A stretch of DNA of 64,000 nucleotides from Lathyrus oleraceus (GCF_024323335.1 NC_066584.1:423069319-423133318); one strand, 5' to 3'. Shown: positions 37,211 to 48,019, counted from the first letter of the stretch. Notes: generated from the sequence alone by a model not told the origin. A program made the numbers and translations.

Positions 37211-38017
37211 TTATTTGAATCCAGGGCATTCCTTCTTCATGTGTCCTCCCTTTTTATAGAAGTAACACTTTGCTTCTTTCTTGATATTATCTTGCGGTGG
37301 TATTTTGAATTTCCCTTTCTGATTGGCTTGTGACTTTTCCGTTTTGAAAGCTTTGTTCTTCCCGCGAGTGCTTGTCAACAATGCACTCTCACTCTGTTCC
37401 ATTACAAGCTTTTCTTCTTCCTGAACACACATGGTCATTAATTCATTGATTGACCATTTGTCTTTATGTGTATTGTAGGAGATCTTGAAAGGCCCATACT
37501 CAGACGGAAGAGAGTTTAGAATATAGTACACCAGGAAGGAGTCAGACATATAAACCTCAAGTTTCTTAAGTTGAGCTGAAATGTCACGCATTTTCATTAT
37601 GTGCTCATGCACACCTTTCACACTGGTGAGCCGGTAGGAGGAAAATTTCATAATTAATGTGCTTGCCAAAGCCTTTTCAGAAGTGACGAACTGATCGTCA
37701 ATGACTTTCATCAAATCACGGACATTCTCATGCTGATCGACAGAACCACGTATTCCACCTGTGACCTTAGTCTTAATGAACATCACACTGAGCCGGTTGG
37801 ATCTCTCCCACCGCTCATATAGTGCGATTGCAGCTGGAGTACTTTCATCTGTAATTGCAGGTGGTTCGTCTTTCCTAATAGCATAATCTATGTCCATCCA
37901 TCCTAGATGGAGGAGAATTATTTCCTTCCACACCTTATAGTTATCTCCTCTGAGCTCGGGAATATCACATCGGATATTAGAAAAATTAGCAGGTTGAGAA
38001 GCTAAAAAGATAAACAA
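37211..38017 (-). pseudogene. Copia gag, nearly complete, with damaged zinc knuckle
   Basis: 268-codon frame with the retrotransposon gag pattern: 'LRGDNYKVWKEIILLHL', 'MKFSSYRLTSVKGVHEHIMKM', 'FLVYYILNSLPSEY' and 'MCVQEEEKLVME'. The C-terminal knuckle reads CYFYKKGGHMKKEC, so the second Cys is Tyr and zinc binding is probably lost. A stop (37208-37210) interrupts the read-through into protease. Translation probably starts upstream of or at the Met at 38017. Confidence 0.87.
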
Positions 38018-38732
38018 AATTGATGTCTAAATTTGAGGCATAAATATTATCCAAATTGTATGTATTATCAATATATACATACCATAAATAAATCTTGCAA
38101 CATAAAAATTATCTGTGGGCTAAATTTTAATGTAATAAGATTTAAAAAAAAATCGATAGATTTTTTCAAACCTCACACTTTACGTGCATGATATAATTTT
38201 ATTTTTCTATCCAAAATTAATACTTTATGATAAAACTATCAAATTATGTACCAATTTATAATTCCTGTGGGCAAGTTATGAAAATATTTTGACATTTTAT
38301 CCCAATTAATCATACAAATATAATAAAAATTCCTATAGGATAAAATTCATTATACCACATATAATTAATTACAATTTTATGTCTAATAATTTATGTGATC
38401 TCAAAACTTTTAAAAAAATAATCTCAATTAATTTAAAGATGTTGTGGCTAATCCAAATTAATCAAAATTATAACGATCACTAAACATAGTAACTCAATTA
38501 TATGAGAGAACAAAAATAAACAAATAAGATCTCTTATACAATTGCTTAACAAAATAATAACATTATAAACAATTTTAATTTTTGCACAAATTTAATTCAA
38601 AGATTAAATAATAAGGCATAATAATCAGTAAAAATGAAATCATATGGATATGAACAGAATCAAAATACATGTTTAACAAAGCAGCCCAGCGGTAACATTC
38701 ATGAATGCCATGGATCAGGACCTGGGTTCAAT
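38018..38732 (-). other. AT-rich leader of the third copia
   Basis: No coding sequence. Short repeats such as 'ctgtgggc' and 'cctgtgggca/cctatagga' occur. Next to the LTR fragment, where a tRNA-Met primer site would be expected, the sequence instead reads 'ggacctgggttcaa' (plus strand, 38714-38729). No standard primer site is seen. Confidence 0.55.
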
Positions 38733-38836
38733 ATATATATTGACCCTATGTTCCTGATAACAAAAGAACAATAAGATCAATAAAACAAAATACGGAAATA
38801 GAATTAGAGGTTTTACCTCCAGCCATTGTTGCACCT
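38733..38836 (-). repeat. Truncated 5' LTR of the third copia
   Basis: About 100 bases match the 33238-33340 part of the other LTR. The match stops abruptly at 38836 (after 'ccattgttgca'), so about three quarters of the LTR have been lost. Confidence 0.85.
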
Positions 38837-38939
38837 AAGGCAGTCAAGTATGGAGAGACGTGTTTGAAGATAATGAATGTATTTCTCTTCGATGACCATT
38901 AGTGCACAATATCTAAAACTAATTTCACTTTAATCAAAA

Positions 38940-38952
38940 CTCTCTATAAAAG
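38940..38952 (+). promoter_or_regulatory. TATA box candidate for the small ORF at 39014
   Basis: 'ctctataaaag' lies about 65-70 bases before the ATG at 39014, a normal plant TATA-to-start distance. The truncated LTR ends only about 105 bases upstream. Confidence 0.5.
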
Positions 38953-39013
38953 TTGAGTTTTGATACAAGCAAGATCATATTCCATTTAAGCACACTTCTT
39001 CAAAGGAAAAACA

Positions 39014-39301
39014 ATGAGTGATTTTCTCAAAACCTCCAAAGAAAGTACTCTAAGCAAAGTTAACAAGGCAGTTAATGAAGGTGTTGTGAGAAAGCTCAAG
39101 TGTCAGTCCAAAAAGGTTGAAGGTTCAAGAACAAAGATAGACTCATTAGCAAAAGCATTGAAGGTGAGCAAACCATATGTGGTAAAGAAGAAGAAGAGGC
39201 TTCATAAAAGCTCGAATCCACCCTTTGCTTATGGTTCAAATGCTGACGAGTTTGACTTTGACTGGTCAAACTTCCTCAATTGGCGTGCTTATTTTCCATA
39301 A
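39014..39301 (+). CDS. Small basic protein of unknown function, 95 residues
   Basis: Not recognised. The ORF starts in a good plant context (aaaaacaATGAGT) after a TATA-like element, and 3' sequence has AATAATAAAAATG as a possible polyadenylation signal (about 39373). The protein is Lys-rich through residue 70 ('KALKVSKPYVVKKKKRLHK') and ends with an acidic-aromatic tail ('DEFDFDWSNFLNWRAYFP'). It has no signal peptide or membrane segment. The surroundings are copia remnants on the opposite strand, and the antisense frame is full of stops, so it is not a pol shadow. It could be a real small host gene or a captured fragment. Confidence 0.5.
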   Translation: MSDFLKTSKESTLSKVNKAVNEGVVRKLKCQSKKVEGSRTKIDSLAKALKVSKPYVVKKKKRLHKSSNPPFAYGSNADEFDFDWSNFLNWRAYFP

Positions 39302-40189
39302 GAATTTGGAAAAGATTAGGCAATGTAGTTCATTTTGATCTATATGAGGAAATCAATCATGCACCCCTTCTTAATAATAAAAATGCATATTCCTTTTCTT
39401 CTTGTATCTATCACTATTAATCACTTGCACCCATATCATTTGATCTACCAAGAAGAGTGAGTTAAAGTCGTTTTCTAACCTTTCCAACCAATATTAAGTT
39501 GTGAGAAAAAAAGTTCAATCAAAATTTTAATCACACAATTGTAAAATATACTATTAAAGGGAAAATAAAATATAATTTTATTTTATTCAGAAACATTGAC
39601 TCTTAAAGATAACACAATCGTTTTTGTTAAGAGAAGAATATTTGTGAAAGAATCTACATTTCTTAGCTTAACTAAACATGATTAGTTATATCTATTAATA
39701 TACCTCAACGATCAGAAGACAGAAAATTATTAGAAGAATTTTAACTTAAGATCTTCTGAACTAGAAGATCATTTCACATAGTGAACTAACTAGTTCAGAG
39801 TCAGATTGTAGAAAGTCATAAATAAGGTTGAAAGAAAATATGCACTAGATAAAAACACAAATTAATGACAATTGAGAGAGATACACACTATTCAAAATCA
39901 AATATATGCACATCATTAACCATTAGTTATTATCCAACAACTGATAAATCAAGTGTCAGAAAACCTTTTAGATTCTTGATGCATAAGTGAATAGATGTCA
40001 AACATAAAAATACCCATTTATATGCTATCAGAGATAGCAAAGCAAAATCTGAGTATAATAGATTAGGTTGCTCAGATGCTACTATTCATCAGAAGTTTGT
40101 TCATAGCTTCTGACTACAGTAGCTTTTAATCATCATCAGACTTTGATTCTCAATTTTAGAAGCAAAAACTAATCCTTAAAAAAATACAT
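39302..40189. other. AT-rich sequence between the small ORF and SIRE-like pol
   Basis: No supported gene. 40020-40180 contains 'gagataGCAAAGC'/'cagagtcagattg' type sequence reminiscent of the 3' untranslated region of SIRE-like elements. Nothing else is identified. Confidence 0.4.
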
Positions 40190-41087
40190 GTTCAAATTCC
40201 TTTTGATAAAATCAAATCTTTCAATAGTAAGAGGCTTGGTAAATATATCAGTTCATTGATGATTTGTATCAATGAACTGTATATCTATCACACCCTTATG
40301 AACACAATCTCTTATAAAATGATATTTTGTTTCTATGTGCTTAGTTTTAGAATGTTGAATATGATTCTTTGTCAAGTACATAACAATAGTATTATCACAA
40401 AAGATTGGAATACTTCTTCCACTTATCTGATAGTCTTCCAATTGATATTTCATCCAGAGTAGTTGTGTGTAACACCTTGCAGCTGAGATATATTTTGCTT
40501 TTGTTGTAGACAAAGCAATTGTTGTTTGTCTTTTACTAGTCCAGGATATTAGGGTTTCACCTATGAATTGACAGCTTCCAGTAGTGGATTTTATTTCAAT
40601 TTTATCCCCAAATAATTAGCATCACATAATCCAACTAGCCTATAATCTAGGGATTTTTTATAAAACTGTTCTAGATTTATTGTTTCTTCAGATATCTAAA
40701 TAACTTCTTAACAGCTGTTAAGTAAGTCTTTGTATGATCTGACTGAAATCTTGAACACATACAAATACTAAATAAAATATCTGGTCTAGAATATGTTAAA
40801 TAAAGAAGAGAGTCAATCATACCTTTGTACAACTTTTGGCAGACATTGGTGTTGCTTTCCTTTTTGTTCATGTTGCAGGTTGGATGCATAGGAGTGCTCA
40901 TGATTTTGCAATCATCAAACTTGAACTTCTTTAGAAGATCCTTTGTATATTTAGTGTGATGAACATAAACTCCCTCTTTGCATTGATTGATTTGAACTTC
41001 AAGGAATAACTTTAGCTCTCTCATCATACTCATTTCAAATTCAGCTTGCATTGAAAATTCTTGGCAAAGAAAAGCATTAGTTGAACT
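40190..41087 (-). pseudogene. SIRE-like copia pol: RT C-terminal half and RNase H
   Basis: Minus-strand frames show 'MQAEFEMSMMRELKLFLEVQI', 'YTKDLLKKFKFDDCKIMSTP', 'GMIDSLLYLTYSRPDI' (41051-40677), then 'MSTTKAKYISAARCYTQLLWM', 'FCDNTIVMYLTKNHIQHSKTKHIE' (40513-40253) and the terminal 'DIFTKPLTIERFDFI' (about 40230-40190). This is the second half of a copia RT and its RNase H. The first half continues at 48727 on the far side of the inserted LTR. Frameshifts and stops are present. Confidence 0.88.
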
Positions 41088-41508
41088 TGTAACACCTTTA
41101 TTTTGATTAATTAACTAGTTATAACTCTTAATATTAATTTATTGATCATGGATCAAGAAATCGAAGTTAATTGATTTATTTTGTGTGACCATGCTATAAT
41201 AATTCTCTAATTATTTATTCTTATATACTTGATTGATGAGGTTTGAATTATAAGATTTTCAGCCTATTTAAAGTAATAGTATTGTAATAATTTAATTTAG
41301 ATGTTAATAATAATTAAGAAAATTGTTTAAATATATATATATATATATTAATGTGAATAGTAATCGAGGGGTGGGGATGACACAGTTAAAAAGAAAGAAA
41401 AATTGCGGGTATTAAGGATTGACTTAATATTAGTAATAATGAGAATAATAATAATAATATTTAAGTCAATTTTGTCTTTTTAACTGGCACTACCCCAAAA
41501 ACTGGAAT

Positions 41509-42170
41509 AGACAGCGCACCTTAGAGGGCGCTTTCTTAAAGAAGCGCACTCTAAAGTGAAGAGAAAAAATAAGGAGCGAACAATTGGAATAGACAGCGCA
41601 CTTTAGAGGGCGCTTTTGTAACAAAGCGTCCTCTAAAGTGAAGCGAAAAAATAATGAGGAAATGGAGGGACACCAATAGAGGGCGCGTTTATGAAAGCGC
41701 CCTCTAAGGGTACCCTTAGAGGGCGCTTTTAAAAAAGCGCTCTCTAAGTCCATGTACATTTCCAGTTTATAAGGCGCTTTTGGAAAGCCTTAGAGAGCGC
41801 TTTCATAAGCGCCCTCTTAGGCCCCCTTTAGAAGGCGCTTTTTTAAAGCAGCGCACTCTAAAGTGAAGAGAAAAAATAAGGAGCGAACAATTGGAATAGG
41901 CAGCGCACTTTAGAGGGCGCTTTTGTAACAAAGCGCCCTTTAAAGTGAAGGGGAAAAATAATGAGGAAATGGAGGGACACCAATAGAGGGCGCGTTTATG
42001 AAAGCGCCCTCTAAGGGTACCCTTAGAGGGCGCTTTTAAAAAAGCGCTCTCTAAGTCCATGTACATTTCCAGTTTATAAGGCACTTTTGGAAAGCCTTAG
42101 AGAGCGCTTTCAGAAGCGCCCTCTTAGGCCCCCTTTAGAGGGCGCTTTTTTTACAAAAGCACCCTCTAAG
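41509..42170. repeat. Left subterminal repeat array of the CACTA element
   Basis: Many copies of a GAGGGCGCTTT / AAAGCGCCCTC motif, often as facing pairs. A 307-bp block starting at 41521 is tandemly repeated at 41828 with few changes (shared 'gcgcactctaaagtgaag' at 41544 and 41851). Antisense ORFs 41759-41490 and 42084-41803 are created by this repeat and are not genes. By analogy with TNPA sites in En/Spm, the motif is the likely transposase-binding site (inference). Confidence 0.9.
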
Positions 42171-42239
42171 ATCCCCTTTAGTAAACATTAAAATTATAAC
42201 ATATACTGCATGTCTCTTTATTTTCCCTCTCTATATGCT

Positions 42240-42882
42240 ATTTCGTTTACGTAACTGGGTTTTCTCTCTACTGTGATTACTCTCTACTGCGATTACTCTC
42301 GTCCTCCGTTCGTTCTCCCTCCCTCACCGTCGTCGTCGTCGTCGCCTTTTTCTGCTGCTGCGTTCACGTTCACTGAGTTATCTGCGTCCACCGTCGCTGT
42401 TCACTTTCTTCTCCATCGTTACCGTCACCTTGAAGGTATTTCTCTTCTCCATCGTTACCGTTCACTTTCTTCAGGTGTTTGATTAGGGCATTTTCTAAAC
42501 TGAGTTTTACATTTTGTGCATTATGTTGATTAATGTTGTTTAGGGCAAACGAGCACTATATGGTGTTCATGAGCACCTTGTTGTAAGGTTTTTTATTTCT
42601 GATTGAAAACTGATGTCATTTGGAGTGTGTTTGAGCTTGTGCTTGGAAGTTTGATGATTATGGATGCAAGTTTGTTCATGTTCCAAACACCATAAGTTTG
42701 CATTGGTCTTTTGTATGCAGTAGGTGTGTGTGAGTTTGTATTCAATAATGATGAAAAAAAGAGAGAGTTTAGATTGTTGTAACATGAGAGAAATGGAAGG
42801 TATATGAATGTGTTTTTTGTGTAGCTTCACGAATATGGTCATTGTCTTACTTGGGTCTTATTGAATCATTTCTATATTACAG
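42240..42882 (+). other. 5' untranslated exon and first intron of the CACTA gene
   Basis: About 42250-42433 is a CT- and CGT-rich stretch ('cgtcgtcgtcgtcgtcg' near 42330) typical of a plant 5' UTR. It is followed by a donor-like 'gaag|gtattt' at 42434 and ends at an acceptor 'tattacag' (42882), six bases before the ATG. The transcription start is not defined. Confidence 0.5.
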
Positions 42883-42887
42883 ATAAA

Positions 42888-45800
42888 ATGGCTAACCAAG
42901 ACGATACCCATGACGCGAGTGGATCACGTAACAATGTTGAAAAAGAAATCAAACGAGGATTGACTGTTATGAAGTCAATCATTCGTGCAAGAGACAAGGG
43001 TGAAAACTTCGAAGTACATTGGAGTGCTGAAGACCAACTAATTGAGCCTAACGGTTCAATGTTGGCAAGTTACATTGGTTCCCTTGTTCGACAACATATT
43101 CCGATTACATGTGATAATTGGAGAAGTCCGGAATTGAAGGTTGGCAAAGAAAAAATATGGTCCGAGATACAGGTACTTACCATATATTATTATATGTTTT
43201 TTTTGTTGACTATTTGTTGACCATATATTGTTATAATATTACTTATAATAACACACTCCATTTGTATGTTTTTTAGAGATCCTTTCACATCAATGAAAGC
43301 CGGCAAAAATATTGTATTCAATTGGCCGGAAAAAGACTCCGAGGATTTCGATCCTTTTTGTCCAACAAATTTCTCAAGGATGAGGAAGGAAACTTTGTTG
43401 AAGCAGAACGGCCAATGAAGTATGCGGAGATTATTTCAGCCGAAGAATGGGATAACTTTGTCGCCAAACGAAGAAACGAAAAATTCCATGTAATGTCTAT
43501 TAATTATGGTATTATACAATTGTTAAGTTACTTGGTTCTAATATGTCTTAAACTTTTTTATCCAGGAAGTAAGCGACAAAAATCGGAAAAGGGCATCAAA
43601 ACCCGCGTATCCGTACAAAAAAGGGCGTACGGGATATGCACGGTTACAACAAAGAATTGTGAGTATATTCAAATGCTATGAGCTTGTACATTGTCACAAT
43701 ATGTTATAATTGATGATCTTATAATCTGATTCAATTTGTAGCTAGCCGAGGAGAAAAGTGACGCAACATCTCTTCCGGAGCACGTATTGTGGAAGGCTGC
43801 TCGGGTTGGGAAGGATGGGGCTGTCGTTGAAGCGGTTCAAAATGTTTATGACGAATGTGTAAGTATATGTAACATTATTTCTTTAATTATATCGAAAATT
43901 TTGTTAGACATATAATTCATTTTTAATCTCCTCTAATAATATTTCAGGAGACTTTATCCCAAACCTTACCTTCAACCGAGGTCCAGGATTGCAGGAGCGT
44001 ACTTAGTCGAGTACTAAATGTTCCTGAGTATTCCGGTCGTGTGAGGGGTAAGGGTTTTGGTGTGACTCCGTCGTCATTTTATAAAAAACTAAAATCAAAA
44101 AATCCTACCAACAAAGAGGTGATGGAGACCTTGGCGGAGTTAAGGGCACAAGTACTCGAACTGCAAAAGGAGAATGCAAGGTATAGAGAGGAAAGGTGCG
44201 GTTCCGAGCCAAAAGATACTAGTGACCGAGCTAGTATCAATTGTCAACCGAAATTTCCCGAGGTAATTATATATGTTATTATGAAATTAAAATAGCACTT
44301 TTTTACTTGACACATATACACGTTAACAATAACATTTATTATTGGTTTAGGGCATTACACCTTGTCAGCTGTATCTATCGTCACCAACTTATCGCATAGT
44401 TGGCAAGGGAAAAGTGCACAACACTTCGGGTGAATTACTTCACCATAATCCCCTCCCGGTGGGATATATGAAAGTTTCGGTTGACCTTGTATTAGATACC
44501 GACGCGCTTCTACCATTACCTGACGTTGTTTCAGAGACAACATTGATGTGAGATGTAGTCGGATCCTTTGTTGGATGACCGTCAGATCTAATTTTCCCAG
44601 ATGCCGAGGTATATATGTTCTAAATGATTATGAATATTTAGTATTCACATTTCAATTCAGCTACAATTATGATATTTAATCAATCCTTATTACATGGTAA
44701 TGTTAGACTCCTACAAGACCCACACATAAAGCTGGTAAAGGGATTTCAAGACGCATCGAGTCGGTTGCATCTCAAAACGAGGTACAAATATATATACCCA
44801 TTGAATTATATACGCAACGATTCTGTTGCATCACAAAAAGTCATGATTTAATTTATATGAATTTTTAGGTTCCCGGTCGAAAGTTGAAAAAAGCTGGTAA
44901 CGATATTCCAACGACATCCGGGACAAAATCTCAAATTATGATGCGTCTTGAGAAAATGGTGGAAGGGTCCGATATTATGCACGGCGCCATCCGTAGTGTA
45001 GATTTTGATGAAGGTGTTTTCGGAATTGCTCATTCCGAAATAATTGCAAAGGAGGACATGCAACAACTTTTTGAACACGAAGAATTGGGCATCGCTGTCA
45101 TTCATACATACATATGGTACTCCGATCAATCTATTATTTACTTAGTTGAACAATTTATTTACACATTTCAATGAGTAGTCTAATGTTTATTATGTTTCTA
45201 TTTAAGGTATATGTATGTAACATTGATGCGGGGAACTGAATTGTGTAACCGATTCAATTTTATTGCTGCTTCCCGTATCAACACAACGTTTATAACGAAA
45301 AATCCAACATCCGTAAAGAATGAACTAGTCGATAGATTCATGGCGGCCGACGATAATACTACACCCAGTTTGTATTTTTTACCGTTTAATTCTGGCAACG
45401 AGTTAGATTTTCTTTCTAATAATTTCATTCTAATCTATGTATATCTTTTACGTAGAAAATTTTCATGCATCTAAATTTTTGTTTTATTTTACAGTGGTCA
45501 CTGGGTGTTGGTTGCTATGGATCTTTCGAGACTAATGGTGTATTATCTCGATTCGTTATCGGGTGATTGGAGTAAATATCCGAGTATGAAGAAGACGGTT
45601 GACGCGTAAGTGAAATTCCCCTAAATATTCGTGTGTATTTGTATATTTAATTATGTCTGTCATATTGATCTCAATATACGTTTTTATTTTGTTAGGGCAA
45701 TACTAAAATTTAGATCGAAAAAGAATTACCGTAATAGGAAGGACATTACCTGGGTCAGAGTTCAGGTATATATTAAGTATCTTATTTTTGCTTATAATAG

Positions 45801-46155
45801 TGTTTGTTTTTTTGTTTATAATAGTGTTTGTAAGAAATTAACTATATATATTGTTTGTTTTTCTATGTAGTGTCCTCAGCAAAACAATTCGGTCGATTGC
45901 GGATTTTTTGTATTGAGATTTATGAGAGATATCATTGCGTTGAATCGTATAGACATCCCAAAAATGGTATGGAATAATAACTTAGGGTTTATTTTAATAT
46001 TATCAGATATTTCATCTAATTTGTTACTAAATCATGAATATGTTTTATTCTCTTAATTGTAGTACTTTGAGGAATACAAATCTTACTCAAGAGCTCATTT
46101 GGATGAAATGAAGGATGAATTGTGTCAATTCATTGTTGATCAAAGAATCATATAG
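42888..46155 (+). pseudogene. CACTA gene: plant En/Spm transposase-like region fused to Ulp1 (C48) protease
   Basis: Thirteen coding exons can be followed: 42888-43172, 43277-43489, 43566-43658, 43742-43858, 43948-44262, 44351-44608, 44707-44781, 44869-45116, 45207-45392, 45495-45605, 45696-45765, 45871-45966 and 46063-46155, about 720 codons. Nearly all junctions are GT-AG; the donor after 45392 is not canonical. The N-terminal half looks like Transposase_24 (Ptta/En/Spm): 'LAGKRLRGFRSFLSNKFL', 'WDNFVAKRRNEKFH', 'RVRGKGFGVTPSSFYKKL', then a short coiled coil (LAELRAQVLELQKENARY). The C-terminal part has the C48 triad: 'GHWVLVAMDL' (His), 'YYLDSLSGDW' (Asp), 'CPQQNNSVDCGFFVLRFM' (Gln and Cys). 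Two TGA codons in exon 6 (44549, 44576) interrupt it, both explainable by single C-to-T or G-to-A changes. Such a protease would act on SUMO or SUMO-like substrates; substrate unknown. Confidence 0.85.
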
Positions 46156-46465
46156 CTAGGTTGTATATTGTTGTACATATATGTATGGAATGTTGTTGTT
46201 GTATGCTGTTGTTGTATATTGTTGTTGTACTTTTACTAAATCATGAATATGTTGTTGTATATTGTTGATCAAAGAATCATATATTAATGTTGTATATATG
46301 GAGGATTAATGTTGTATATAAATGGATTCATGTTGTATATATCAATGGATTAATGGTGTATAACATTGGATTAAAGGATGAAATCAATATGAATTTTACA
46401 CTTTTGCAGCATGCGAACAGGTTACCAATTAAATATCCACTGTTTTTCAAACAAATTTTTTTAAA

Positions 46466-46800
46466 ATAACTAACACTTTAGAGGGCGCTTTCTGTGGGAA
46501 GCGCCCTCTAAACACTTTACATTGACAACTTTAGAGGACGCTTTTTCCAGAAAGCGCCCTCTAAACACTTTACATTGACAACTTTAGAGGGCGCTTTTTC
46601 CAGAAAGCGCCCTCTAAGGTGTCCCTTTATGGACCACTCCAGAGGGCGCTTTTTTCTGAAAGCGCACTATAATGTGGCCCTTAAAGGGCCACTTTAGACA
46701 GCGCTTTCTCCAGGAAAACAAAGCGCTGTCTTTACCTATGTCAGCGCCACTTTAGAGGACGCTTAAAAGCGCTGTTATAGGCCAAAATAAGCGCCCTCTT
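46466..46800. repeat. Right subterminal hairpin array of the CACTA element
   Basis: At least five facing pairs of the GAGGGCGCTTT motif are present. The best has perfect 14-base arms, TTAGAGGGCGCTTT at 46584-46597 and its complement at 46604-46617, with a six-base loop. The unit 'ctaaacactttacattgacaa' separates the first three pairs. The motif is shared with the left end. Confidence 0.92.
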
Positions 46801-46820
46801 TTCCCTTATTTGGCGTAGTG

Positions 46821-48019
46821 TGGTTCTATCTTATTCTCCACTATCCCTACTTTCTTTCAACTCCCATCTCTAAACTTTCATGGTCTCCCGTACAAATCCT
46901 TCACAGGACCAAAAATTCTCACCAAAAATATTTTTATTCACCATCAATTTTGCAACATCAGTAATCCTTCCACCCTATTTCCAGTATTATTCTGAGAGTA
47001 TCCTTTGAAGTTGTCGTTTCTTAGTTAGATCGAAAAGTCTCTTTCCATTTCCATTCAGAGTGAAACACATGTAAGAATTTTTCCTCATGAAACTCTAAAT
47101 TAGACTTGAACTTGAGATTGGTTAAACATTATATGCAAATATTGAAGTTTTAGAGAAAAATTTAAAATTTGTTAATAATGAAATTATAAACACCAAATCC
47201 CCTTTGATTTAAATAATTGAAAACTAAACTTAAAGTTATATGTAAGGGTGCTTGTTTTATAATTTTTATGTGAATGAACCGAATTACATTCTTTAATGGT
47301 TAAATGATCCTTGTGCAGTAACAAATTTATTATTCAATTATTTGGTATGCATTAGCTTGAAATGTTATGTATAAATGCTTTTAGCATTAACAGACTAACC
47401 ATCGTTTTAGACTAGTGAGTATCATAACTTGCATGCTTCACAATACCGAGAATATATGTACGCACAGAAATACTTTCTGTAATAACAAATCTATGGAAGA
47501 AATTAAATTTTGGATTACTCTCATGGAGGATTATTAATATAAGAGCCATAAAAGAGTTCAAGAACTTATCTCATAGGTTGAACAACTGTATTAGATTATT
47601 TTGGTATGAAATTAGATTATATGCACTCATTATTCTCTTGTGTGATACAGTGATAGTTTAAGCTCTATGTTATCATATGGATGTACAAATGGACTCTAAA
47701 TTGCTGTAGCTGAAAGTTGATAATGGGTATTAGTCATTAATAAAAAATTGTTTGATTAGTTAGTGGCATTATAAAATGGATGAAGAACATATTTGAGTGA
47801 GAGTGCTCTATTAGTTTACTCAGTTTATGGCAACTTCTCATGTTTTTATTTAAATAAATTTTAAGAAAAGATTTATAAGACACGGGTTCCTATTACTCTT
47901 ACGGTATATAAATAAATTGTGCTTTTTAAATTTAGGAGAGTAATGATAAATGTTATTTATACTTCGTGGTTACCTAAGTGGCGGGGTTATATTTTTATCA
48001 TGCATGTTATATGTATTGT
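46821..48019. other. Remainder of the gypsy-like LTR, no gene
   Basis: Continues the LTR interrupted at 41487. AT-rich, no ORF of note. 46825-46900 is CT-rich (possible LTR leader). Confidence 0.5.

Larger units (their letters stand above)
33225..38836 (-). mobile_element. Ty1/copia retrotransposon, third family, 5' LTR truncated
   Basis: The left side has a complete short LTR (33225-33637, 413 bp; minus start TGTAACGG, minus end AATCTAACA) next to a purine tract (minus CCAAGTGGGAGAA). Internally gag, protease/integrase and a long RT-RNase H frame follow in copia order. On the right only about 104 bp of the 5' LTR (38733-38836) remain, beyond which the sequence is unrelated. Lesions are few (one or two stops and a one-base frameshift), so this is a comparatively young copy. 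With one LTR cut, a target duplication cannot be checked. Confidence 0.88.
41488..46820 (+). mobile_element. CACTA (En/Spm) DNA transposon carrying a transposase-like/Ulp1 gene
   Basis: The left end is CACTACCCCAAAAAC and the right end, read inverted, is CACTACGCCAAATAAGG: CACTA-type inverted ends of about 13-14 bases with two mismatches. A perfect 3-bp target duplication, tgg, lies at 41485-41487 and 46821-46823, as this superfamily makes. Both subterminal regions are packed with direct and inverted copies of TTAGAGGGCGCTTT. The only gene (42888-46155) has an En/Spm Transposase_24-like part and a C48 protease part. The TNPD-type (Transposase_21) catalytic gene is absent, so the 5333-bp copy is non-autonomous. 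Confidence 0.9.

Noticed and set aside
38686..38732. A functional tRNA gene
   Set aside because: Only box-like motifs are present; acceptor, D- and anticodon stems do not fold into a cloverleaf by eye.
41490..42084. Two similar antisense ORFs (89 and 93 codons)
   Set aside because: They are created by the 307-bp duplicated CACTA subterminal repeat and share its sequence; no gene-like features.
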